Assembly (NCBI GenBank): GCA_910578385.1
Contig: CAJTQV010000004.1
Coordinates: 62,001 to 126,000 of the forward strand
DNA length: 64,000 bases
Direction of reading: 5' to 3'
Origin: an uncultured Muribaculaceae bacterium
Lineage (GTDB): Bacteria; Bacteroidota; Bacteroidia; Bacteroidales; Muribaculaceae
Every line of letters starts with the position of its first letter. Position 1 is the first letter of the stretch. The notes under the pieces were generated by a model that saw nothing but the letters and a program-made list of their open reading frames with translations, was not told the DNA's origin and made no database searches. Positions 50,607 to 60,500 of the stretch are shown one piece after another. Both the position numbers and the translations under genes were made by a program.

Positions 50607-53600
50607 TTAGTTGTGGTAGCCGAAGCGGTGCCAGGCGTCAAGGACGAGGCGGCGGGTACGGTATTCGCCCAGTTCGCGGAGTTCGCGCTCTTTGAGTACT
50701 CGGAATGTTTCGTTGATGCAGCCGTGGCCGCATACATCTTCGGGGTCGAGGATATAGCGGAGGTCTTCGGTGGTTAGTCGGAAGAGATGTGCTACTATTG
50801 CATCGAGTTCCGCCTGTATCACTGCTCGGCGGTCAGGGTCGAATATAAAAGGTTCTTTTCTCCCAACCTGTGGCATTTCAGCACGTTGCTGTTCGGTCAT
50901 CTCCTCCCATAATTCCTCAGCCCACGCGTCCATATCGTGGTTGAAATATGATAGTTCAATGACTCGTTTTGCCATCTCCCATTGCGTATCCTCGGGAATG
51001 TCTTCGGGAGCAAGAATTGGGAATTGCTTGACAATAAAAATATTCGCATGAGTCCCTCCGATTTTTTGCCGTGCTATATAATCAAATGGTATACTTGATA
51101 ATATTGCTAAAAGAGACAGTCCGGGGACACCGCTACGCTCGCTTACAGCGAGCGTAGCGGTGTCCCCGGCGCCGAAGGCGCCGGGCACACCGGCGACAAT
51201 GAATGTTCGCTCTGTTGATGCATTAGTTACATCTCTAAAAAAAACAGAGAAAGCTGTATTTATTCCTTTAGCCGTCTTCGCACTAATTACAATTTCTTCT
51301 GAAATCCAATACCATGGATATACAATAGATGAGGGATTCGCAAGGTCATTGGAGTCTGGGATTATAATGGTATTTGGTCGCTTACCTTCTGTCGGCCATG
51401 TCCCATAGTGGTGATTATATAACCCAATCATTTTCCCTTCATATAAAGGAACGTATATTTCATCATCCCCTAATATAAACTTGGATCCGATTAGCGTAGC
51501 TCCGCTATTTTTCAGACTTTCGTAAGTCTTGAAAAGATGCGAATCAGAAGCCATATTGAATAAATTTCCGAATTTAAGCCCCCATGCGTTTTGATTTTGC
51601 TTGTCATTAATTAGGACATGTCCACAAGTTCGATATATCTTAGCTGTTAAATCGGCATCTTTACTTGTCCTGAAAATTGGACAAGTTTTGGTGTTTGGAT
51701 TAAGTAATTCAAAATCGTTTGTTTGCAGCTGATAAATACGAGAGGGATCCAAAAGATGATCCATTCGTCGTAGATAAAAGCCGCTAAAGATTTTACGATT
51801 CAATTTTGGTTGACCACACGTCAGCAAACAAAATTTGAAACTATGGTGTATAGGGAAAATCTTTTCCTCATTTTCAAAACTGTAGATAGAGATTAACCGA
51901 TTCTCTTCAATCAGTATTGAAAAAAAATCTTTGTTTGTGTCGTTTACTGCTATCGCCGTTGGTAAAACGAGTCCCCATGCCTCTTTCGAGAAATTGAGAC
52001 ATAGTTCTGCAAACAACGAGGAGAGTTCTATCTTTCCGTTGTTTGTTAGGGTAAAGCGACCAGAGTTCTTGACGAAGTTACTTTGGCTGGCTATAGCGTG
52101 ACGAGCTTCTTGATAATCATTGTACAAGCTGGGATTAGTGTCTTTAAGAGCTTTAATCTTATTATCCCTTGCGGCTTGGTTCGGAGCGTCAACAATATCA
52201 TTGTCTTTCCCGGCAAACCACTTCTCATCTTCCATTTGAAGTTTATCCCACGGCGGGTTGCCGCACATCACATCGAATCCACCGCCGTCGGCGAAGACTT
52301 CGGGGAATTCGACACACCAATGGAAGAAACGCTGCTTGGCAGCTACTTCTGCTACCTCAGCCTTTAAGTCATCCGACAAGGGTGTATAATCAACCGACGG
52401 GTCATCTATTGCAGAAATTTCCTGCAAGGCATGATATACGGTGCGCGTATATGGAATCTGCGGAAGGTTTTCTATTTCGTTATAGTCATCGTCTTCAGAA
52501 AATTGCTTATAAAATGCGTATGTGAATATATCACACGCACGGCGAAGGCATTCCACTCTTGGTGACTGCATCAGCAATTCCCACTTAGATTTCTTTTCGG
52601 TGCGCTGCTGAAGTGTATCTTCAGGGAGTGCGGACACTTCGCGAACATTGTCAGCCAATGATATTTCAGCTTCGTCAATTCTATTGAAGTAGAACCCTCC
52701 ACCAAATAGTGAGGTGACGTACCATCCGTCTGACGTGCCGCTACGCATTGACTTTACAGTCTTTAATGCGTCCTTGTTAATATCAAGGATTTTTTTCTTT
52801 GCATCCTTATTTTCAGCCGAAAAAGCTTCTTTGGGCACACCGTCAAGCAATGTGTCAAGATCGGTAATACCCACCACTGAGTTGCCACAACGGATGTGAT
52901 GGTCGAGAAAGGACAACGGCAGACCGGCGCAATATCCCTCAATCCAAAGTACGACCTTACAAAGCTCTACTGCATCTGGATTATAGTCAACGGCATATAC
53001 ACATTTTTGTATCACTTCATGGAGTGTCCGGCGATATTCCATAGAGGCCGGGTTGTCTTCGCCTGAACGTATCGAGCTGACATACCAAGCAATGGTGCGA
53101 GCCATAGCCAACACGATATGACCGGAGCCGGAGGCTGCATCACAAACCTTCATTGAAAGCAGCGAAGCAATTTTTTCCTCCGGAGTAGAATATTTTGCGA
53201 TTCGTTCCTTGATTACCGGTTCGAGGGTGGTTCGGATAAGACTCTGCACGAGGTCGGGACGGGTGTAGTAACTTGAAGTTGACTGACGGTCGAGACCACC
53301 GACATAGCCAAATTCCCAACTTGTTGCGCCATTCCTGATTGTCAATTCCGGGCGTTTTTCAAGTATGCCTTCATACACTGAACCGAATTCCTCCACATCG
53401 AGTGAAGAATAGTTGATTTTCACCATTTGTCCGGATTCATCCCGGAAACGGTTCAAGGCATTGAATGCGTCAAATACCGCAGCATTTGAGATTACGCAAT
53501 CTTTAAGCAATGAAAGGGTATCGGGATTGAACAATACGCCGCCAAGAGGTTTGATACCAAGATATTTCCCGAACTGTTCATCCTCAAAAAGACGGAAAGA

Positions 53601-54668
53601 ATCCATAAGACCTTGCCACAAGTCGGTGTATCGGTCGCTACGCACATGAGCCAACTCCGAGAGATTGCGGTAGCGGCTAACGGCGTAATACTTTTTATAG
53701 ATTTCTTTCCAACGGTGTGTTTCGGGAGTGTCGCCATCATAGACCAGTCCACGGTCTTCGATAATAAAGAGAAAGAGAAGACGGTAGATGAGATGAATCA
53801 GCTGTTTGTTGAGAATCTCGGCTGTGACTTCGCCATTTTGAATACGTTGACGCAACATTTCGTTCCTTTCTCCATTGCCCTTGACGGCAGCGTTTCCAAT
53901 AATCTCCATTGCACGTTGGGCAGCTTGGGAAAGACCGGCCCGGATACGGTTGCCGCTCTCAATGCTGAGATTGAAGTATTTCTCAATAACAGATTGATTG
54001 TCACCCTCGGCTTTGAAACGTGAGGCATGAAGTGTACGGAACATCAGGCAGAACTCCGCATACTTGTCCTCTTCAAACATTCGGCGAAGGTCAAACTCAA
54101 TGTAAGTCTGCTTGACGAGTTGCCCGGAGTTACGGATAAGTCGGAGTGTGGGACCATTTGCCACTATGCCATAGATATTTTCCGTGGAGTTGAGGTATTC
54201 AAGCATTGTGGCATGAGCCGATCTCTCGCGCCGATTGCCTTTGGCACGAAAGTCAAGAGAGCATCTTTCAATAGAATCCACATTATCAATGCCTGCACGG
54301 TCGCCGATTACGATTACAGGCATATTACCCTCGTCGGTACATAGATACTGGATGTTGAAAGACCCGCCGTTGTCGGTCTGTAAAAATCGTTGCTGACGTT
54401 GCGGATGGTAACCGAGGCGGGAAAGTAGTTGCTCAATAAATTCACGACTTCGTTTGGTACCGTACTGGTCATTAAGAAGACTGCGGGTAAGATAATATCC
54501 CCAGCTGGCCCTGAGCATAGTCCATGCATAGTCGATTGCTTCTTGAAGGGAAGAGTCGAGTTGGAAATCCGCTTCGCGATTACCGACAAGATTCTTGTCA
54601 GTCTCTATCTGATGAAGTATTTCGTCAGATAGAAGATGTCCGTGAATATGTATGCTTGTGTAGTCCAT
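50607..54668 (-). CDS. Large DNA adenine methyltransferase, Eco57I/PglX/DrmMI-like (1353 aa)
   Basis: The protein has a long N-terminal helical region (about 1-480), motif I VCDAASGSGHIVLAMA (about 506-521) with YAVDYNPDAVELCK, and motif IV VMCGNPPWDKL (about 800, NPPW, N6-adenine type). The C-terminal target-recognition-like part contains RTFIVAGVPG, FDYIARQKIGGTHAN and IVKQFPIL. Size and motif order fit the PglX/DrmMI methyltransferases of BREX and class-1 DISARM. It starts 3 bases after the SNF2 gene. It should mark host DNA so that the system spares self. The C-terminal part contains an unusual GC-rich DNA palindrome (51121-51184). DNA is AT-rich compared with flanking chromosome. Confidence 0.85.
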   Translation of the reverse strand: MDYTSIHIHGHLLSDEILHQIETDKNLVGNREADFQLDSSLQEAIDYAWTMLRASWGYYLTRSLLNDQYGTKRSREFIEQLLSRLGYHPQRQQRFLQTDNGGSFNIQYLCTDEGNMPVIVIGDRAGIDNVDSIERCSLDFRAKGNRRERSAHATMLEYLNSTENIYGIVANGPTLRLIRNSGQLVKQTYIEFDLRRMFEEDKYAEFCLMFRTLHASRFKAEGDNQSVIEKYFNLSIESGNRIRAGLSQAAQRAMEIIGNAAVKGNGERNEMLRQRIQNGEVTAEILNKQLIHLIYRLLFLFIIEDRGLVYDGDTPETHRWKEIYKKYYAVSRYRNLSELAHVRSDRYTDLWQGLMDSFRLFEDEQFGKYLGIKPLGGVLFNPDTLSLLKDCVISNAAVFDAFNALNRFRDESGQMVKINYSSLDVEEFGSVYEGILEKRPELTIRNGATSWEFGYVGGLDRQSTSSYYTRPDLVQSLIRTTLEPVIKERIAKYSTPEEKIASLLSMKVCDAASGSGHIVLAMARTIAWYVSSIRSGEDNPASMEYRRTLHEVIQKCVYAVDYNPDAVELCKVVLWIEGYCAGLPLSFLDHHIRCGNSVVGITDLDTLLDGVPKEAFSAENKDAKKKILDINKDALKTVKSMRSGTSDGWYVTSLFGGGFYFNRIDEAEISLADNVREVSALPEDTLQQRTEKKSKWELLMQSPRVECLRRACDIFTYAFYKQFSEDDDYNEIENLPQIPYTRTVYHALQEISAIDDPSVDYTPLSDDLKAEVAEVAAKQRFFHWCVEFPEVFADGGGFDVMCGNPPWDKLQMEDEKWFAGKDNDIVDAPNQAARDNKIKALKDTNPSLYNDYQEARHAIASQSNFVKNSGRFTLTNNGKIELSSLFAELCLNFSKEAWGLVLPTAIAVNDTNKDFFSILIEENRLISIYSFENEEKIFPIHHSFKFCLLTCGQPKLNRKIFSGFYLRRMDHLLDPSRIYQLQTNDFELLNPNTKTCPIFRTSKDADLTAKIYRTCGHVLINDKQNQNAWGLKFGNLFNMASDSHLFKTYESLKNSGATLIGSKFILGDDEIYVPLYEGKMIGLYNHHYGTWPTEGKRPNTIIIPDSNDLANPSSIVYPWYWISEEIVISAKTAKGINTAFSVFFRDVTNASTERTFIVAGVPGAFGAGDTATLAVSERSGVPGLSLLAILSSIPFDYIARQKIGGTHANIFIVKQFPILAPEDIPEDTQWEMAKRVIELSYFNHDMDAWAEELWEEMTEQQRAEMPQVGRKEPFIFDPDRRAVIQAELDAIVAHLFRLTTEDLRYILDPEDVCGHGCINETFRVLKERELRELGEYRTRRLVLDAWHRFGYHN
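51121..51184. repeat. GC-rich palindromic element inside the methyltransferase gene
   Basis: A perfect 23-bp stem (arms 51121-51143 and 51147-51169, starting CCGGGGACACCGC) with a three-base loop is followed directly by an 8-bp stem CCGGCGCC / GGCGCCGG (51166-51184). The surrounding gene is AT-rich. The reading frame stays open through it and encodes GVPG at both ends of the element. Confidence 0.95.
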
Positions 54669-54671
54669 CGG

Positions 54672-57557
54672 TTAGCTGAGTTTGGGGATAAATACGTAGG
54701 CAGCGATAACATCCATCGGGAGCACCGGTTCCACCACCTGATATTCTGTGGAGCTGACATAGGTGCGGTATTTGGCGAATGCCTCGACAAGACGGTTGGC
54801 ACGTTCAAGAGCGATTTTATCGGTATTGTGGCGCAGGGAGGCTTCGTTGGCAATCCAGTCTGTGAGTTTTGAGAAGACAACTTTTTGTGCGGCTCCATCC
54901 ACATTGCCCGAAGCCTTCGCCTCAAAGAATAATCGTCTGCATTCCTCTTGTGGAATGAAGTCGTGACGGTCAATTGCACCTCGGTAACCAATGAAAATCA
55001 TTTCCTCACCAACGAGTTCACAGTCGGATTGCTTGGAATCCTTAATTACACTACGCACTCGCATGAGCATGACAGTGGTACGAATATTAACAGAATCGGT
55101 CTCCATAACCATAGCACGGGCGGCAGCTAATTCTCCGCCATTGATAGTGTCGTTGACAACGGCTCTTGACAAATCTTCTACAAATGTATGGTTACGTCCA
55201 ATATAGGCATATCCTTTCGGAGTTGGAGATGCAAATGAGATACGGACTATACCCTTTGAATCAGGATTGAAGTATCCTCTTGTCCGCAAGCTCTTAGGCA
55301 GTGCCGCTTCAACGAAATGGTAGCATAAATCAGTATCTTGGAAAACCTCTACACCGGAATGTCGGAGTTCGCCGATAACAAAACGCTCGGTGTCTTCAAC
55401 TCCACCGATGACCTCACGAGCCTCGCGAAGTGAGCCGACGAGCCGCTCCGGACTCATCTGCTTGTTGTTGTGGGCATAATAGGTACGAGACAACTTCTGG
55501 TCTTCTTCGACGCGGCGGATTTCAATCTCACGTTGCTCCTCTTCCTGTTGTTTGAAAAATTCATCATCATCGAAGAGTGACTTTTGCATGAAGTCGGCCT
55601 GTGTTTCGGTCTTCAGGACAAGAATTTCATTCATGATGCGCTCCATAAGAGAAGCATCATTTTCTGCTATAGGAAGATAAATTCCCAGACGCTTCTTAAT
55701 CTCCTCCTGTTTCTTATAAAGCACATTGAGAATAATCTTATCAACAGGATTGTTCTGAGCGAACATAGTAGAGATGAGCACTTCCGGAGATGTTTGGCCG
55801 AATCGGTCAATGCGTCCGTTACGTTGCTCCACACGGTTAGGATTCCACGGTAAATCGTAATGGATTACTGTGTCGAAAGCCTGCTGAAGATTTACGCCTT
55901 CAGATAGACAATCGGTGCATACCAGTACATGGCGAGGATTCTCTGCAAGCTGGTCAATCTTCAATTTACGCTCCTCATCAGCAAGGCGCGATGTGATTAC
56001 GCCGACAGCCACATCTTTGTATTTCTTTATCGATTTCAGATGCTCTGTTATATATTTTCCCACATATTCTGCAGTCTGAATATATTGGCAGAACACAATG
56101 GGGCTTTTCTTCATATCCAATGCGAACGAAACAAGTTTCAGAGCCTGTTTCACCTTGTTATCAATGTCTCGGTCCTGAATCTCACGAAGAGATTCTACGA
56201 AAGCAGATAGTTTGGAGCGTTCCCCGCGTGAGGCCTTTTGATATACAGAAGGCATGGTGTCATCGCCATTGATTAGGTCTTTTAGGGTTTCATTAAACTT
56301 ATAGACAGAATCACCGGAAACAGTTTCTTCTTCTTCCGCTTGTGAACATTCCTTATCATTCTTGATTTTATTCTCAAGCATTGATATGCCGGCGGCAGGA
56401 CTTGACATCACACCACGCATCAGTGCCAACAGATCCCAGTATATGTATCTTTGTTTGCGGTTGTCTTCCCCCTTCGCATTCTTGATGCCACCCTTGATAT
56501 ATTTTATGAGGTCATTGAGTAGAGCCTTATAAGCTTCACCTATCTCATACTGCTCATTATCATCAAAACGTAGTTGTTCCGGGAACACTGTTTCATCGCC
56601 AAGATAGGGTTTGATGTCGGCTCGGCGACGCTGGATGAAATGTTTTGATAATTCCTCACGCTCCTTGGGTGTCTGCAACTGATATGTCTCAAACTTCTTG
56701 TCAAGGAGACCGACAAGCGATTGAAATTCCTCTGTTTGACCACTATGGGGAGTTGCCGTAAGGAGTACCATCTGCTGGGTTGGCTTGTCGGCAAGTTCAC
56801 GGAGAAGACGGTGCCGTTGTTGCTGGCCCTTGTTTGCTCCTCTCGGGCGTGCGCATGTATGAGCCTCATCCACAATCACGAAGTCAGGACAATGCTCAAC
56901 AAACATCTTATAACGATTGTCGGCTTTGATAAAATCTATGGATATAACCTGATATGGGATGTCGCGGAATACATTCTGATTACCTTGCAATTTCTTTTCA
57001 AGTCGGCTGATTGTGCTTGAGCGGATGATTTCGGCATCGAGTCCGAACTTGTCTTTAATCTCATTCTGCCATTGCTCACATAAGTGCGGAAGACAAATCA
57101 CCGCAAAGCGTGAAATCTCTTTGCGGTCGAGCAACTCTTTGGCTATAAGCAATGATTCAAGAGTCTTTCCAATACCCACGTCATCGGATATAAGCAAGCG
57201 TATCCTCTCTTGCTTCAAAGCGAGAATCAACGGAACCATCTGGTATGGGCGGGGTTCAAACGAAAGCCGCCCGAGACATTGGAATGGCCCGGCCACATCA
57301 CGGAATGACAATCGGCAGGCATCATACAATATATGTGCCGCCTCTTGCCAGCCACGTTTCAAATCCTCAGATGTAGGCGGTTGGAAATGATAACTTTTAA
57401 GTTCAAAGTTATCACCATATAGAGGAAGGTAGAGTCCGATACTCTCTGCATCGGTTCCTCCGAGAGGTTTTATAAGAACAATCTCTTTCTCCGTGGATTG
57501 CTGCACAACCCACGGACGATTGCGAAAATCAACTAAAGTTCCTGTCTTGAAATCCAT
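54672..57557 (-). CDS. SNF2-family helicase, DrmD-like (961 aa)
   Basis: Start MDFKTGTLVDFRNRPWVVQ, seven bases after the preceding stop. The SNF2 motifs are LLISDDVGIGKTLESLLIA (Walker A, about residues 118-136), VIVDEAHTCARP (DEAH, about 224), VLLTATPHSGQTEEF (about 263), and helicase-C motifs LVCTDCLSEGVNLQQAF and RVEQRNGRIDRFGQ (about 572). The C-terminus (about 650-961) is a long helical and strand region specific to this family. In class-1 DISARM, DrmD is a helicase of this kind encoded next to the methyltransferase. An upstream in-frame start at 57605 exists but would overlap the preceding gene. Confidence 0.82.
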   Translation of the reverse strand: MDFKTGTLVDFRNRPWVVQQSTEKEIVLIKPLGGTDAESIGLYLPLYGDNFELKSYHFQPPTSEDLKRGWQEAAHILYDACRLSFRDVAGPFQCLGRLSFEPRPYQMVPLILALKQERIRLLISDDVGIGKTLESLLIAKELLDRKEISRFAVICLPHLCEQWQNEIKDKFGLDAEIIRSSTISRLEKKLQGNQNVFRDIPYQVISIDFIKADNRYKMFVEHCPDFVIVDEAHTCARPRGANKGQQQRHRLLRELADKPTQQMVLLTATPHSGQTEEFQSLVGLLDKKFETYQLQTPKEREELSKHFIQRRRADIKPYLGDETVFPEQLRFDDNEQYEIGEAYKALLNDLIKYIKGGIKNAKGEDNRKQRYIYWDLLALMRGVMSSPAAGISMLENKIKNDKECSQAEEEETVSGDSVYKFNETLKDLINGDDTMPSVYQKASRGERSKLSAFVESLREIQDRDIDNKVKQALKLVSFALDMKKSPIVFCQYIQTAEYVGKYITEHLKSIKKYKDVAVGVITSRLADEERKLKIDQLAENPRHVLVCTDCLSEGVNLQQAFDTVIHYDLPWNPNRVEQRNGRIDRFGQTSPEVLISTMFAQNNPVDKIILNVLYKKQEEIKKRLGIYLPIAENDASLMERIMNEILVLKTETQADFMQKSLFDDDEFFKQQEEEQREIEIRRVEEDQKLSRTYYAHNNKQMSPERLVGSLREAREVIGGVEDTERFVIGELRHSGVEVFQDTDLCYHFVEAALPKSLRTRGYFNPDSKGIVRISFASPTPKGYAYIGRNHTFVEDLSRAVVNDTINGGELAAARAMVMETDSVNIRTTVMLMRVRSVIKDSKQSDCELVGEEMIFIGYRGAIDRHDFIPQEECRRLFFEAKASGNVDGAAQKVVFSKLTDWIANEASLRHNTDKIALERANRLVEAFAKYRTYVSSTEYQVVEPVLPMDVIAAYVFIPKLS

Positions 57558-57564
57558 GTTTTTA

Positions 57565-60500
57565 TCAATTAACAGGGGTGAAAATCTCAGGATGTGAAGC
57601 CACAAACTCAGCTATCGGTGTGGCATAGTGCCAAGACAATACGACATAGCCGGCGTCTTCAAGTACTTCACGTTTTGCCAAATCATCTGCTTTTACTTCA
57701 GGTCGGTCATGAGGCGTGCCGTCACAGAAAACGACAGTTCGATTACCATACATGAAGTCGGGTTGCACGTAGTATTCATCCGGGAATGTGGGCTGTGCTT
57801 TATCGGGTAAACGTAACCGATGGTCATGAAGGTATTTCAGAAACTCATATTCCGTGCTGCTGTTATGATCCCGTGCCGCTTCAAGAGCCACATATTGCTC
57901 ATCATACCCCATTGTCTGCCCGGCGACATGTGTCTCCGGAGTAACTTCCTGCATAAGCTTCAGCGTATTGTAGATTTTCCTAATGTCAATTTGCTGATGA
58001 TAAGGCTGATTGTAATAATTGAGCAGATTAGTGTAGTCGGCAGGAGACAATGTTGCTAATTCGGATTCACTATATTCCGGTTGATCAAAACATATTTCGT
58101 AGGCACGGTTAACAACCTGACGATAAGATTCAGGCTCTTCCACCACACGAGAAAGTACACCGAGTGAACCCTCAGCATTCTCATATATAAATATGTTGGG
58201 AATAGCTCCCTCACCCATAACTTCGCCGCCGATTTCACTGCCTTCTATCTGAAAGACATCCTCAATAGCCTGCTTAAAGGCATACAGAAATGTACGTACA
58301 GCGGCTTTATCCTCCAACAAAAGAGCCTGAGAGGGCTGGATGTATATTGCGTTTGCTGTTGTCTCTGCGAACAACTTCACATATTGTAGTCTTCCGACTA
58401 ATTCTGGATTCTCTTGTTCTTTTTTGCGAAGAATCGCGGCTCTATCCTGGCTAACCCATTCTCCCGTGCGAGTATCCAACGGGAAGCCATGACCATTATC
58501 CTCATTCTTGGAAGACAAGAAATATGTGATACGACAGGATGGAATATACTTTATATTCGCCAGATGAGTCTCATTCAATTTCAACTCGCTTTCGCTTATG
58601 GCCTTGGGGTCATCGCTTGAAAAGAAGATGTCGGTCTTATAGGATTTGCGTGAACGTTCCTCCTCCTGACAGGTGATTTTCTCTTCCTCGGAGGCAATCA
58701 TATCACCGGCAGGAATACAGAATCCACCAACCAGTTTTGAATTACCCTGAAGGGGTTCTCCGGTGATTACATCAACATGATTTGTTGAGTTTGCCGCATC
58801 TTTATTGAGGTAACCTGTCTTTGGATTATAAATGAATGTATGCTTTTGAGGGTCGCCTGGAAGCATCATTCGACTTATGCGGAACTTGCCTCCATTATTG
58901 TAAATGATGTTGTGTGGCCCGAATTCACGGATGGCGAGACTCTTGGCACGACTTATAAACTCAACTTTGTCACCCTTATACTGAAGTGTGGCTCGTTGAG
59001 GAAGTTTAGTGAAGTTATAACCCGGCAGGAAACCCTCGCTTGCAAAGTAGCGGTAGGGATAAAATTCATTCTCCTCCCGATTCTTTCCTTGGTTCTTACC
59101 CAAAAGCATGTCACGCATGTTTTCGGCACGACGCATTTTCTGGTGAGCCTCTTTCTTTTCATTGGAATTTTCACCATACAACCGGTTCTCAATGATCTTG
59201 GTGGCTTCAAGAATCTGAGTCTGGGCTTCTTTATAAAGCGAACGCCAACGCTCTAATGCCTTATCGAAATCAGAGGCATAATCCCTGATGACACGGTTAA
59301 CCCAATCAAAAGTGAACCAAGCGGGCTTCTCCTTATTGTATCTTTTTTGGAAATATTCATCTGACGTAATTTGGGAGAACACATCCTTAATTTCCTCAAT
59401 TTTTTCCTGTGAGAGATTGAGATGATGCTTAACCTCATCTTTCAACACAATATGATTGATGTCGGAATAATCGACCAATTCTGCTATGCCATCAGAGAGT
59501 TGTGGAATTGGTTGTAACGATAGAATTGTAGAATGGAGATGCGTTTTAAGCAGTTCTTCATTCACAATTTCCATTCGTGGCGCCTTGACTTCACCGCTCA
59601 CCATCTTCTCCGGGTATCGTAGGTAATAATTCTCATGTGAATTCCGGGGACGGCAGTATGTGTAGATAAGTGCGGCTTGTCCGCTACGGCCGGCGCGACC
59701 TGCGCGTTGGGTATAGTTGGCTGGTGTGGGAGGCACATTTCTCATACCCACCACACTCAATTCACGTATGTCAATACCAAGTTCCATTGTTGGAGAACAG
59801 AACAGTATCGGGAACTCTCCATCGCGGAATTGCTGTTCTCGCAGTTCGCGTTCTTCCTTAGCAACCTGCCCGGTATGGTCTTTAGCTTCAAGAACCCCTC
59901 TTTCTGTGTTGACATTCTTGTATAACTTCTGGAAATAGAGATTCGGTTGCTTCACAATTGCGGATTCACCAATCTGCCGATACCGGGTCATGTCAGGATG
60001 GACAGACTTCTCATCACCTCGGCACCAAAGAATTTCCGGATAATCAAGTTGATACAAACCGTCTTGGCATATAATGTAATTCTCCAAATCAGAGAAGAGT
60101 TGACGCATGTATGATACATATTCTTCATCGGTTGTTATTGATTGTCCTCCATGTTTAGAGAGATAATCTACGACGAACGTTCTCATCTTTGAACGCGGCC
60201 CCGCACTCTCCGAGATGTGACTCAGTCTTCGAGTTATATCCTGTCTGTCAAGATAGATATACTTGGCCGGGGCGATATTCTCATTTTCGTCCATAGACCA
60301 TGGAGATTTGAGGTTATCACGAATCTGCTTGGTCAAATCCTGAACAGCTGACTCCGTGCGGTCGTTGGATTTCATACAACCACGGTGCCTGAAATAGTCA
60401 AAGATCTGAATGATAAATTCTTCTTTCTCCTCATCTGACAATCCAGAGAGAGAATCAACGTCGTATAGACGTTCCTCTCCGTTGCTTCCTGTTATCTCCT

